64,000 nucleotides of DNA from Anaerolineae bacterium (lineage in GTDB: Bacteria > Chloroflexota > Anaerolineae > UBA4142 > SHND01): contig JADZCJ010000140.1 of NCBI GenBank assembly GCA_020851635.1, forward strand, positions 186,001-250,000, read 5' to 3'. The notes beneath the pieces were generated by a model. That model worked only from the letters and a program-made list of their open reading frames with translations. It had not been told where the DNA came from and searched no databases. The translations under genes were made by a program, and so were the position numbers. Below, one piece after another: positions 22,842 through 31,576 of this stretch (its first letter is position 1; each line of letters opens with the position of its first letter).

Positions 22842-23762
22842 TCACGATGTAGAAGACAATGGGGTGCGTTGGCTCTTTGCCGCTTCATGCGACAGAATCC
22901 CAATGCCAATCACGATGATCCCCGCACCCGCGATCTCGACGCGACCGATCGTTTCTCCAAAAATGAGCGCCGCGAGAAACAACCCAAACGCGGGCGTGAG
23001 CATAAAGAACAAACTCAAACGGCTCACGTCATCGAATTGCAAGAGCCAATACCATGCGGTGTTCAAGAGCGCCGTGCCAGCCAGCGCGAGAAAAAGCAGC
23101 AAGACGGTAAACTCGAAATTCAGAACGATGTTTGCACCGCGTTCTGTCCATGCCGCGAGCGCAAACAATGGCACACTGCCAACCAGTAATTGCCATGCGG
23201 CAACGCCAAGCAACGCACTTTTCAAGTTCATCCTTTTCGCGACGACGTTGCTCACAGCGGCGCTGCCCGATGCGCCGAGCGCCAGCGCCGCGCCCGAAAT
23301 GCTGTACGCGTCGGCTGTCGCAATCGCAGGATACGCAATCAGCGTCACGCCAAGCAAACCGAGAACGAGCGCAATCGCCTTCCCGCGCGTCAGTGCTTCA
23401 CCTATAAAGACCGCCGCGAGCGCAACGGTGAACAATGCCTGCATGTTCCCTAATACCGATGCGATCCCCGCCCCCGTTCGTCCCGGACTCAAAAACATCG
23501 CGCCAAATGTCAGCGTCGTGGCGGTGAAGGCAAGCGCGAGAATCCCGGGCCACAACGCGCGTGCAGGCAGTAAGGGTTCACCGCGCAAGCGCAACACACC
23601 CAACAAGGCGACGCCTGCAATCAACGCGCGTAGTCCCGCGAATGTGAGTGGCGGTGCAAATTGCAGGCCGGCTTTAATCGCCGCAAAACAGAGCGCATAG
23701 ACGAGGACGATGCCTAGCATGCAAGTGAATTGCGTCGCTCGCATGGGAGCAGCTGAATTCAT
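22842..23762 (-). CDS. EamA/DMT-family transporter
   Basis: A 306-residue membrane protein with ten helices in two EamA repeats (first ending ...GVTLIAYPAIA, second ending GAGIIVIGIGIL). These export small metabolites across the inner membrane; the substrate is unknown. The ATG at 23762 is preferred over an upstream GTG because GGGGAGGAG lies before it, although very close. It is the last gene of a minus-strand run beginning at 29728. A remnant of its C-terminus lies at 16126-16246. Confidence 0.88.
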   Translation of the reverse strand: MNSAAPMRATQFTCMLGIVLVYALCFAAIKAGLQFAPPLTFAGLRALIAGVALLGVLRLRGEPLLPARALWPGILALAFTATTLTFGAMFLSPGRTGAGIASVLGNMQALFTVALAAVFIGEALTRGKAIALVLGLLGVTLIAYPAIATADAYSISGAALALGASGSAAVSNVVAKRMNLKSALLGVAAWQLLVGSVPLFALAAWTERGANIVLNFEFTVLLLFLALAGTALLNTAWYWLLQFDDVSRLSLFFMLTPAFGLFLAALIFGETIGRVEIAGAGIIVIGIGILSHEAAKSQRTPLSSTS

Positions 23763-23779
23763 CTCCTCCCCTGATGGCG

Positions 23780-24484
23780 TTACACCCACAGGCAGCCCGC
23801 CAGCCGATGCTCCGCCATCACGCGGTGATGCGAGTCCATAACGCCGAGTTTAAAAAGTGCGCCAGCAATCTGCCACAAATCATGGGCGACGAAATCCACC
23901 TGATCATTTGGATTCTCCGCTCCTTTGGGATTCACCCAAATCGTTTTCCATCCCAGTGCCTGCGCAGGCGCGAGGTTTGACAGCGCATCGTCCACCATCA
24001 CAAGTCCTTCACTCGGCACATCCAAGGCGCATTGCACTTTTGTATAAACTGCGGTATTCGGTTTGCCTATGCCCTCGCCAAATTCATACGCGAAAAGCCG
24101 CGCGAAAAGCCGCGAGATATCGAGCCGCGTGAGGACGCGCTCGGCATACGCGTGCGGTGCATTTGTAAAAATCACACGCGGGCTTTGAATGCACTCGATT
24201 AAACAGCCCAAATCTTGATCGGGAGTGAGATACTGCTCGATGTTCACGTCATGCGCATACGCGCTCAAGTCGCCAAGGTCGAGCCCACCATGCAACGCCA
24301 CCCCACGAAAGAAAGAGCCGTAGCGGCGCTCGTAATCCCGTCGGAGCGCCTCCGCAGCGGCGGGCGTGAGTCCCAAATGAGCGATGAGATACGCGTTGAT
24401 GCGCGCACTGATCGCTTGCATCAATCCCGCGCCGGGTGGGTAGAGCGTTTCGTCTAAATCAAAGAGAACATATTCGACCATCAT
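23780..24484 (-). CDS. HAD-superfamily hydrolase (pyrimidine 5'-nucleotidase-like)
   Basis: A 234-residue HAD phosphatase: motif I FDLDETLY (residues 7-14), motif II FTNAP (about 109), motif III Lys in GKPNTAVYTK, motif IV MVDDALSNL. The helical cap between motifs I and II and the TLYPPGAGLMQAI start resemble the pyrimidine 5'-nucleotidase/SDT1-like group. Start at the first ATG of an ATGATG pair, 1 bp after the upstream stop, with GAAGGTGA before it. Its C-terminal third is duplicated as a remnant at 20481-20722. Confidence 0.88.
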   Translation of the reverse strand: MMVEYVLFDLDETLYPPGAGLMQAISARINAYLIAHLGLTPAAAEALRRDYERRYGSFFRGVALHGGLDLGDLSAYAHDVNIEQYLTPDQDLGCLIECIQSPRVIFTNAPHAYAERVLTRLDISRLFARLFAYEFGEGIGKPNTAVYTKVQCALDVPSEGLVMVDDALSNLAPAQALGWKTIWVNPKGAENPNDQVDFVAHDLWQIAGALFKLGVMDSHHRVMAEHRLAGCLWV

Positions 24485-24485
24485 T

Positions 24486-25412
24486 TCACCTTCTGCTGTC
24501 TTGAACTGTTTCATCAAACCACTCACAGATTTCGTTCGCCGCCTCTTTCGGATGAGACAGCATCCAATAAACACTTCCGTCCGCCTCAACCCTTTTTTTC
24601 TTGCACGGGAGGCGGGCATACAAATCGTTCAAATAACTGACAGGCACCGCGCCTCGCATCGACACAAGAAACATTGTAGGAATATATAAAGCGGAGAGTG
24701 GATTAGGCGGGGGAGTTGAAATAAGTGACATGATCGCTGCAAGTGGATACCACTGATCAAAATCGGGGTCCTTCAAATAGCCCTGCTTCACCAGAAGAGA
24801 TTCCTTCTTTTTGTTTTCGGGTTTGGCATCTACAAGTTCTTCCCAATCCAAATAGGACGAAATGGGAAGCGGCAATTTGGGAAAGAGGGGCTGCAAGAAT
24901 TTTAACAACGGCAGCATGCGTTTTCTCCTTTGAGCTGTACCATTGCCTTCCAGCATCGCGTCCAGATACTCTGGTTCCGTCGTGATAGCGGGAGAGTTTT
25001 GACAGATGATGCTTTTCAGGGGTCCATGTGCCAATGCTAGATAAAAGGTCACATAACCGCCCAATCCTTCGCCATAGACGCCAATGCTGTCGTTAAAGTA
25101 GCTTGAAATGTGCTTGAGCGCAGTGACATGTCGCGGCATGAGCTCTGGAAGGGTAGAGCCGCCATGCTTTGGCATGATAAACACATTGTATCCTCGCAAA
25201 CGAATTTGATACGCCAGTTCGGCAAAAACGTACGAATGGCCGCCCGAACCCGGCGAAATCAGAATATTCGGGGCGTTCTTGCCAAACTCAAACAACGGCA
25301 GTTCAAATTCCCGATCTTCAGAGACAAAGTGCGATCGCTTCAGATTTCGTTCAATCTCGTCAGGATCGGTTTCACTAACATAGTGTGATTTCCAGTAGGC
25401 TGGGTTTTTCAT
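24486..25412 (-). CDS. Alpha/beta-hydrolase fold protein lacking the Ser nucleophile
   Basis: A 308-residue soluble protein with an alpha/beta-hydrolase layout: strand and oxyanion region ILISPGSGGHSYVFAELAYQIRLRGYNVFIMPKHGG, the nucleophile-elbow position GVYGEGLGGYVTFYLAL, and a late His in WMLSHPKEAANEI. The elbow reads G-E-G-L-G where active enzymes have G-x-S-x-G, so Gly replaces the catalytic Ser. It may be non-catalytic or use another residue. GGAGGG lies 6 nt before ATG 25412. It is followed by the HAD gene after 1 bp. Confidence 0.78.
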   Translation of the reverse strand: MKNPAYWKSHYVSETDPDEIERNLKRSHFVSEDREFELPLFEFGKNAPNILISPGSGGHSYVFAELAYQIRLRGYNVFIMPKHGGSTLPELMPRHVTALKHISSYFNDSIGVYGEGLGGYVTFYLALAHGPLKSIICQNSPAITTEPEYLDAMLEGNGTAQRRKRMLPLLKFLQPLFPKLPLPISSYLDWEELVDAKPENKKKESLLVKQGYLKDPDFDQWYPLAAIMSLISTPPPNPLSALYIPTMFLVSMRGAVPVSYLNDLYARLPCKKKRVEADGSVYWMLSHPKEAANEICEWFDETVQDSRR

Positions 25413-25500
25413 GAAATGCCCTCCACACGTTGTGACACCTACCGAGGGATGAGCGGTGATGCAAAGCACTCGAGCGACGGGAGGATTTTCGACGGACTCC

Positions 25501-26352
25501 TCACGCCATCCCCGTGCCGCCTTCCTGAAATTTTTCGGGCATCCGTTCAAATTCATCCCGACATCCTTTGGCGCAAAAGTAAAAAGTCGTGCCTTTATAC
25601 TCAAAAATCGCCGCGGCTTTTTCACCCTCGATGCTCATGCCGCACACGGGATCAACCGCCCTCGTTTTCATTTCCTTGAATTGCCCATCTTCGAGCCACA
25701 ACACTCGATCTGCAATATCTTTGATGCGCTGGTCATGCGAAACGATGATCACGCTGCGTCCCTGCTCTTTGGCAATCGCGCGCAGCAGACGCATGATCTC
25801 GTGACCAATCTTGGAATCGAGATTCGCGGTTGGTTCATCCGCCAGAATCAACGTAGGATCGTTCACTAACGCGCGCGCAATCGCCACACGCTGTTTTTCG
25901 CCGCCGGATAATTTTTCGGGTAAAAAATGCAAGCGCGCGCCCAAGCCAAGTTCGATCAGAATCTCGGTGGCTTTATTATGCGCGGTGCCATATTTGACAC
26001 CCGCAAGTTCGGCGACGAGCGCAACGTTTTCGAGCGCGGTGAGCGCTGAGAGTAAATTGAAATCCTGAAAGATGAAACCGAATTGGCGCAGACGAATGTC
26101 GGGCAAGCGATCCTCCTTGAGCGCACTGATCGTTGTTCCGTGCAACGCAATTGTGCCTTCACTTGGCTTTAATAATGCGCCGAGCATCGAAAGTAATGTC
26201 GTCTTGCCCGAACCCGAAGGACCCATAATCAAAACGATTTCGCCCGGCGCGACGGTGAGCGAGACATCGCGCACTGCCATGACTTGGGTCTCGCCCGCAC
26301 CGAAGCGTTTTGTCACATGATTGATTTGAAGAGTTGCGTTCGCCATGTTCAT
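25501..26352 (-). CDS. ABC transporter ATPase fused to a YHS domain
   Basis: A 283-residue protein. Residues 1-228 are a LolD/MacB-type ATPase: Walker [10 protein letters not shown]-loop [11 protein letters not shown], signature LSGGEKQRV, Walker [13 protein letters not shown] and H-loop IIVSHD. Residues 232-275 are a YHS domain ([34 protein letters not shown]) with metal-binding Cys intact. The fusion suggests that metal binding on the cytoplasmic side controls or is served by the exporter. It overlaps the upstream permease gene (ATGA), and two FtsX-type permeases precede it. Confidence 0.92.
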   Translation of the reverse strand: MNMANATLQINHVTKRFGAGETQVMAVRDVSLTVAPGEIVLIMGPSGSGKTTLLSMLGALLKPSEGTIALHGTTISALKEDRLPDIRLRQFGFIFQDFNLLSALTALENVALVAELAGVKYGTAHNKATEILIELGLGARLHFLPEKLSGGEKQRVAIARALVNDPTLILADEPTANLDSKIGHEIMRLLRAIAKEQGRSVIIVSHDQRIKDIADRVLWLEDGQFKEMKTRAVDPVCGMSIEGEKAAAIFEYKGTTFYFCAKGCRDEFERMPEKFQEGGTGMA

Positions 26353-27464
26353 TTTCCACGAAATACGCGTGCCGGATCAAGCCCGGCGATCTGTTTGATC
26401 GGCAAGAGGGCGGACACTCCCGCAATGACCAGCGAGACGCCCCCCACTTTAACGAGCGACGCGCCACTGACCTCTAACGCAATGGGCAGCCCAACTCGCG
26501 GCACCAGCACGACGAGCAAGAGCGTGATGCCCCATCCGAGGCTAAATCCAAGTAGGACACTGAGGAACGCCTGCCCGAGGACAACGCGATAGAGATGTCC
26601 ATTGCGTGCACCCAACGCTTTTAGCACACCGTATTCGGCGCGCCGCGCCCAGGTTGCCGTGTACATCGTCAGGGCCATCACCGCGACCCCGATGAGAAAA
26701 CCAACTAAATTCATGATTGCCACGATATCGGTGCTCATATCGTTGACGACCTGCCGTTCGCGTTCTGCAAATTGCTCGCGCGTCTGCGCCGTCACGTTGT
26801 CCAGGCGTTGTTCGATGCGAGCGGCGATTTGCTCCGGCGATTCCCCTTGCCTGACGCGGACGAAAAAGAAACTGACGCTCCCCGTATCACGCCGCGCCTC
26901 GACAAAATCCCTTTGTGCAATGAACGCTACCGAGCCACCGCTCACCGTTTCCGTCCCTTCACTCAACCCCGCGACCCGGAATTTTTCCCCTAAAATTTTC
27001 ACCGTGTCGCCGAGGCCCACACCCGAATTGAGCGCGACGCCGCGATCAATAATCGCCTCGCCTACCGCAGGCAGCGTTTTGCCCGCGACGATACGCCATG
27101 GACCACCAACGCCGTCTTCACCCGGCAGGCCAATCACATACGCTAGATTGCGCGTGTTGCCTACCTCGATCAAGTTGGTCAAGTAATGAATGGGCGTTAC
27201 AGCCGCGACCCCCGCGACGTTGCGGATGTGTGTTTCGTGGGCGGCGGGCAGCGCCGAATATGCCATATGCATATTGCGCACATCCTCTTGCGCGACGATC
27301 ACATCCGCGCCCGAGTTTTCGATGTATGCTGTAACCTGTCGTTGCACACCGGTCACCACCGCGTCGAGCACCAAAATCAACAACAGCGCGAGCGCGACGC
27401 CACCAATCGAGATCACGAACCGCGTCTTGTTTTGAAAGAGGTTGCGAACCGCGAGCCATATCAT
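26349..27464 (-). CDS. FtsX/MacB-type ABC permease
   Basis: A 371-residue permease with the four-helix FtsX/MacB plan: TM1 (about 12-37), a large extracytoplasmic domain (38-240), and three C-terminal helices with the conserved EYGVLKALGARNGHLYRVVLGQAF coupling region. It starts at ATG 27464, which overlaps the stop of the sister permease. With the YHS-fused ATPase and the second permease it would form a heterodimeric exporter that moves a substrate from membrane or periplasm outwards, powered by mechanical transmission rather than a classic channel. Confidence 0.9.
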   Translation of the reverse strand: MIWLAVRNLFQNKTRFVISIGGVALALLLILVLDAVVTGVQRQVTAYIENSGADVIVAQEDVRNMHMAYSALPAAHETHIRNVAGVAAVTPIHYLTNLIEVGNTRNLAYVIGLPGEDGVGGPWRIVAGKTLPAVGEAIIDRGVALNSGVGLGDTVKILGEKFRVAGLSEGTETVSGGSVAFIAQRDFVEARRDTGSVSFFFVRVRQGESPEQIAARIEQRLDNVTAQTREQFAERERQVVNDMSTDIVAIMNLVGFLIGVAVMALTMYTATWARRAEYGVLKALGARNGHLYRVVLGQAFLSVLLGFSLGWGITLLLVVLVPRVGLPIALEVSGASLVKVGGVSLVIAGVSALLPIKQIAGLDPARVFRGK

Positions 27465-28558
27465 TTCCGAAATACCTCGGCGGGCGCAAGCCGCGCCAGC
27501 ATACGCGCGGGAAAGAGCGCGGCGAGCAGTGCGATACCCAAACCGGTCACGAGTGCCTGCATCACCGCGCGCGGTTCGAGCACCACCAAAAATTGCGGAT
27601 AGACCGCCATAATCAGCTGCGCCGCGCCGAACGCCACCGCGACCCCGATGACCGCTCCAACGCCCGTTGCAATGAACGCTTGCAGGGCGACGACCCGGTA
27701 TAACACCCCATTCCGCGCGCCAATCGCTTTCAGCACACCATACTCGCACTGTCGTTCCATGGTCGCGGTGTAGATCACCAAGCCGACCACCAGAGCGCTG
27801 ACGAGAAACGCGATCGCGACCATCAATTGCAGCGGCGCGCTAAAGAACTTGCCAAAGAGTCTCACATCATTTTCCATCACCTCGCGCTTGGGCACGACCT
27901 CAACCTTGGCAATCTCGCGCAGCCGCGTCGTCATTTCCGTTTCGTCGAACCGGGGGGACGGCGAGACGAGAAGGAAACTTGTCGCGTTGGGCGCACGTAA
28001 AAGATTTTCAGCGGCGCTCTTGCGAATGAAAATGAAACTTGTCATCCACGAGCTGGTTCCCTCCGAGAGACCCACGACAATAAAATCGCGATCCAGAATC
28101 TCTAGCGTTTCATTGAGCTCGACTCCGTGCCGCTGCGCGAGGGTGCGATCAAAGACCACTTCTTTGTCATTGCGCGGTTCACGTCCCGCCGCCATGTTCC
28201 ATGGTCCACCGCCGATTTTGGGATCGTAGCCGATCAAATAGGCGGGCTGCTTTTTCTCGTGCAAATCCAAAATGATGAATTGCGAAAGGATCGGCACGAT
28301 CTCTGCTGCACCTTGCGACTTGACCGATGCCGCCGCGCCGCCGGGGAGGATTGAGGTTGCGGCGAGCAAGTTGGTGACGCCTTCTTGCGCGACGACAATC
28401 GAACCCGGTGCGTTTTCCAGATACGAAGAAATCTGCACGTACATGCCCGTGAGCAAGCCATTGAGCAGGAGTGTTAACATCACTGCGAGAGCAACTCCAC
28501 TGATGCTCAAAGCGAGCCGTGTTTTGTCTTGAAAGAGATTTCGCCAGGCGAGCGACAT
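27461..28558 (-). CDS. FtsX/MacB-type ABC permease
   Basis: A 365-residue permease with the same plan as its neighbour: TM1 (about 13-38), external domain (39-245) and three helices with CEYGVLKAIGARNGVLYRVVALQAF. The two permeases are paralogues (both begin LAWRNLFQDKTR / LAVRNLFQNKTR and end with PAxVFR). It overlaps its downstream partner by 4 bp. It lies 15 bp after the methyltransferase gene, so the operon likely starts at 29728 under promoter R7. Confidence 0.9.
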   Translation of the reverse strand: MSLAWRNLFQDKTRLALSISGVALAVMLTLLLNGLLTGMYVQISSYLENAPGSIVVAQEGVTNLLAATSILPGGAAASVKSQGAAEIVPILSQFIILDLHEKKQPAYLIGYDPKIGGGPWNMAAGREPRNDKEVVFDRTLAQRHGVELNETLEILDRDFIVVGLSEGTSSWMTSFIFIRKSAAENLLRAPNATSFLLVSPSPRFDETEMTTRLREIAKVEVVPKREVMENDVRLFGKFFSAPLQLMVAIAFLVSALVVGLVIYTATMERQCEYGVLKAIGARNGVLYRVVALQAFIATGVGAVIGVAVAFGAAQLIMAVYPQFLVVLEPRAVMQALVTGLGIALLAALFPARMLARLAPAEVFRK

Positions 28559-28573
28559 TCTGCAACCTCACAA

Positions 28574-29227
28574 TTACGTTTCCATTTTACGAGCGCGATA
28601 TAGTACAATCGTCCCAAAGAGAGTCATAAAGCGCGCAACCTCTGCGACCTCTTGGAATCCCGCGCCACGTAACTGAGCCGGCAGTAAACCTTGTATCAAA
28701 TCTTGCGTGCGTTCCAGATTTCGCATCACGAGCGAAATAACGAAAGCCAACGGATTGTGCGGCTTGCCAAAATCAACGATCCAAAATTCGCCGCCTTGTC
28801 TCAAGACTCGAAATACCTCGCGTAGCGCGCGCTGCCGATCTGTTGTTGTCAAGTGATGCAAAACGAGACTGGATATCACGCGGTCAAAGGACTCGTTTGG
28901 ATATGGGAGTTGATATGCCATACCTTGATCGAGTGTAATGTTGACGTTTTGCTGCGCTGCCTTTGCCCGCGCGATTTCAAGCACTTGCGGATCACCGTCG
29001 AAACCGATGACCTCGGCAGCGGGTTGCCTCTGCTTGACGAGAATGGTCAGGGTTCCTGTACCGCAGCCGAGATCGAGGACGCGGTATCCGGGCGTGATAC
29101 GCGCCTCTTCGATTAGGCGATTCTTGAACGTTTCCTCGCGCATTCCCCAACGCAGCAGTGGATCATAAAATGGGGTTAAAACCTTGAATCGCAGTGCAGG
29201 AATGTAGTTTGCGTCTTGGCTCATCAT
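28574..29227 (-). CDS. Class I SAM-dependent methyltransferase
   Basis: A 217-residue UbiE/MenG-like methyltransferase: SAM motif I VLDLGCGTGTL (about 50-60), motif II FDGDP, motif post II VISSLVLHHL and a final hydrophobic segment. The substrate is not evident. It lies between a lipoprotein gene and the ABC exporter genes with gaps of 18 and 15 bp, so it is probably in the same operon. Confidence 0.85.
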   Translation of the reverse strand: MMSQDANYIPALRFKVLTPFYDPLLRWGMREETFKNRLIEEARITPGYRVLDLGCGTGTLTILVKQRQPAAEVIGFDGDPQVLEIARAKAAQQNVNITLDQGMAYQLPYPNESFDRVISSLVLHHLTTTDRQRALREVFRVLRQGGEFWIVDFGKPHNPLAFVISLVMRNLERTQDLIQGLLPAQLRGAGFQEVAEVARFMTLFGTIVLYRARKMET

Positions 29228-29245
29228 TGCTCCTCGTTTTCATAC

Positions 29246-29728
29246 TTATGGCAGTGATCCAACGACATTGTTATAGCGCCACGGATCACCCCCGCTGATG
29301 CGCCAACCGCGCGGGGTTTTCAATAAGGCAAGGTCTTGGGTCAGAGTCGCTGTGCCTTGTTGTGTGCCATGTACGAGTCGGATATTCACTTGATATGTCA
29401 CTTTGGCGAGTCCCCCGCTTTCATGTACATCGGTTTTCGTGATGCGAAAGTTAGAGAGCTGCACAATACTCACACCATTTACATGATCGTTGAGCATCTT
29501 GCGAAATGCATCGCGCGTATTCAAAAGTCCCTGATCGTTCGCGCCTTCCCCTGGAGTCGCAAAATAATCGTCGAGCGTTGCGGGTTTTGCTTTACCTGCA
29601 ATCACTTCCTCCAGCGTTCGTTCAAAATTGCCTACGGTGCCACGCACGGCATTTTCATCGGGATTGCCCGCACAGGCGGCGAGAATGAGGAGCAAGACGA
29701 AGGGGAGCAGCATCATAAGTCGGTTCAT
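29246..29728 (-). CDS. Lipoprotein with NTF2/SnoaL-like domain
   Basis: A 160-residue lipoprotein: signal MNRLMMLLPFVLLLILAAC with the lipobox Cys at residue 19. The mature part (about 30-155) has the helix-rich start and curved-sheet pattern of NTF2/SnoaL-like domains (VRGTVGNFERTLEEVIAGKAK..., DAFRKMLNDH, LRISGGDPWRYN-like end). It could be a ligand-binding accessory protein for the ABC exporter encoded downstream. Its promoter R7 carries two palindromes, making it the first gene of the regulated operon. Confidence 0.75.
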   Translation of the reverse strand: MNRLMMLLPFVLLLILAACAGNPDENAVRGTVGNFERTLEEVIAGKAKPATLDDYFATPGEGANDQGLLNTRDAFRKMLNDHVNGVSIVQLSNFRITKTDVHESGGLAKVTYQVNIRLVHGTQQGTATLTQDLALLKTPRGWRISGGDPWRYNNVVGSLP

Positions 29729-29746
29729 AAGTTTCCTCCACCTTCT

Positions 29747-29810
29747 AGGATACTCCGCACCTTCTAAAAAAGTAACGCTAAATAGCGTATTTCGCCCGCG
29801 CTGTTTGGCG
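29747..29810 (-). promoter_or_regulatory. Tandem-palindrome promoter of lipoprotein/ABC operon (R7)
   Basis: Minus strand: CGCTGTTTGGCG at 29799-29810 and CGCTAAATAGCG (perfect) at 29776-29787, 23 bp apart; -10 TATCCT at 29752-29747, 23 nt beyond. The gene begins at 29728. Confidence 0.65.
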
Positions 29811-29842
29811 GATAGGCAGAACGATCAGGTGTCGAGCGAGGG

Positions 29843-30289
29843 GTGTCGGTGGAGCCGATTCACCAGATGAGATGGCTGCCGTGGAATGTCCGCAACACTT
29901 TAATTTCCGGTGCAAAGTCAATATTGGGTCAGAATTGGGTGTCAATTCCGTTCAATCAACCCGCGCCATTTTGCCTATTTCGATACGCACCAGATTACTC
30001 TGTTCGGATCGCCTCCACCATTCTAGAATCAGCATCGAACGCACGAGGTATGCGGATTCGAATGGCGACAACGCTGACCCAAGATCCACGTGAGCCGTAG
30101 ATTCTCTATGCGGGGACCGGAGCAGAATTGTGGTGCTCGAATCTCGAAGGCGCGCGCTGGCAGCATGTTGGATTAAAGAGCAATAACTTGATGGCAATTG
30201 CTGTCAACCGCGCGAATCCAAAACGCCTGCTCGCCGTGGATGCAGATGAGCGCGTGTATTGCGGCGAGGATGGTGGACGAACATGGTAA
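29843..30289 (+). pseudogene. BNR/sialidase-repeat protein, C-terminal remnant
   Basis: One frame reads TLTQDPREP, a TAG stop (30098-30100), then ILYAGTGAELW, LLAVDADERVYCGEDGGRTW and TAA. DP-x-LYAGT and DGGRTW are the hallmark of BNR/YCF48-like propeller repeats. Upstream sequence in the frame is no longer recognisable. With an internal stop and no N-terminus it is a remnant. Confidence 0.75.
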
Positions 30290-30897
30290 GTTCCCGAAAA
30301 ACAATGATTCCGAAAAAATTTGTTTTGATGGTGTCGCTCGCAACTGCCTTTCTTTTCGGCGCATATGTTGTGTGGATAACTTTCGTGAATCCGCGTCAGA
30401 CACCGGTAGCGGACGAGAGTGTGACTGCAGAACAAAACATCCCCTCGCCCATAGCTAACCCAACGATTTTCACCGCAAGCATCAATAAGGATGGCATCCC
30501 CGAGAAAATCGGCGCCCTGGCGCTGACCAACTCGGTGCTGGGCAAAGCGGCGCTGCTTGAATTTGAAATGCTGCACGGCAAGGGCTTTGAACTCGTCGGC
30601 GGTTTCCGCGCCGATTACGAGACCGACAAATCGAATGCGACCTTGTGGGTAGGGCAGGCGCAGAATGAAACGGCGGCGAACCAAATGACCAAAACGATGG
30701 CGGAGAAAATTGGTGCGGGTAGTAAGATGTTCACGGACTTGGCCAAGTTGTCTATCGCCGATCGCCTGCTCTATACCGTCAAGGGACAGGGTCAGCAGCA
30801 CTTTTTCTACTCGACGAATGACAAGATTGTCTGGCTGGCAATTGATCCCGCATTGGCTCCCGACGCTCTGCATTCCCTCTGGGGCGCGGTCAAGTGA
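30283..30897 (+). CDS. Membrane-anchored exported protein, unknown
   Basis: A 204-residue protein with a basic start and one helix (about 12-33), then an external domain (about 55-204) of mixed alpha/beta character with no cysteines. The ATG at 30283 overlaps the stop of the BNR remnant and has GGTGG 6 nt upstream; an alternative ATG is at 30304. I do not recognise the domain. It is followed 27 bp later by a decayed TlpA-like gene, so an export/redox operon may once have existed here. Confidence 0.65.
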   Translation: MVSSRKTMIPKKFVLMVSLATAFLFGAYVVWITFVNPRQTPVADESVTAEQNIPSPIANPTIFTASINKDGIPEKIGALALTNSVLGKAALLEFEMLHGKGFELVGGFRADYETDKSNATLWVGQAQNETAANQMTKTMAEKIGAGSKMFTDLAKLSIADRLLYTVKGQGQQHFFYSTNDKIVWLAIDPALAPDALHSLWGAVK

Positions 30898-30924
30898 AGT
30901 AGCGTGGCAGTTTGAGGTGCGCAA

Positions 30925-31509
30925 ATGAATAATACAGTTATACTCCCAAGCCTGCTCCGTCCAAGAGCCGTCTGCTGGCGGTTGGTGCAAGTGCCGTCAT
31001 CGTATTCTTGTTTCTTGGAATCATGGCGCTGGTGACAAGCCAACGCATGGCACAGGCGCGCTTGCAAGTGGCACCGCGCCTGATTTCGAACTCGAGACAT
31101 TTAGCGGCGAGACGATTCGTTTGTCAGATTTGCGTGGCAGATCCATCATCGTCAATTTCTGAGCGTCCTGCTGTATTCCCTGCCGCGAGGAAGCGCCTCT
31201 TTTGAATCCACTTGGCTCAAGTACAAAGAACAGGGTTTGCTGTTGATAGGCGTTGACTATGTGGAGACAGAGAGTGAAGCCAAAAAATTTATGCGGGAAT
31301 TTGGCATCACCTATCCGAAAGGTCCGGATATTGGCACGTGCATCTCGCAAGAGTATCGCATTACGGGTGTGCTCGAGTCCAAATTCATCACCCACGACAG
31401 CAATCTTTTGGAAGGCAAAGATGCCACTGGACGCGTCTATGGAAATTGGATCTGCCCCCTATTCCCATCCGCAATGGAGGAGCGCGTCCGGAAACTCCTC
31501 GAAGAGTAA
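30925..31509 (+). pseudogene. TlpA/ResA-like thioredoxin, frameshifted
   Basis: Segments in three frames reassemble a TlpA-type protein: N-terminal anchor (LAVGASAVIVFLFLGIMAL), then TAPDFELETFSGETIRLSDLRG, IIVNF-TGA-ASCCIPCREEAPL and TWLKYKEQGLLLIGVDYVE ... YRITGVLESKFIT. At least three frameshifts and one TGA (31160-31162, at the Trp of NFWAS) break it. The CxxC-type active site survives as CCIPC. It is a decayed cytochrome-c-biogenesis or redox gene. Confidence 0.85.
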
Positions 31510-31576
31510 TGCGGTCAGTCCTATCGAAGCAAGCCATCTCGAGATTGAAGGAGGAAGATCGTAAAGGATGTTGCGC

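Noticed and set aside
31160-31162. In-frame TGA in TlpA-like sequence as a further selenocysteine
   Set aside because: The TGA stands at the Trp of NFWAS rather than at a Cys, no suitable hairpin follows, and several frameshifts show the gene is decayed.
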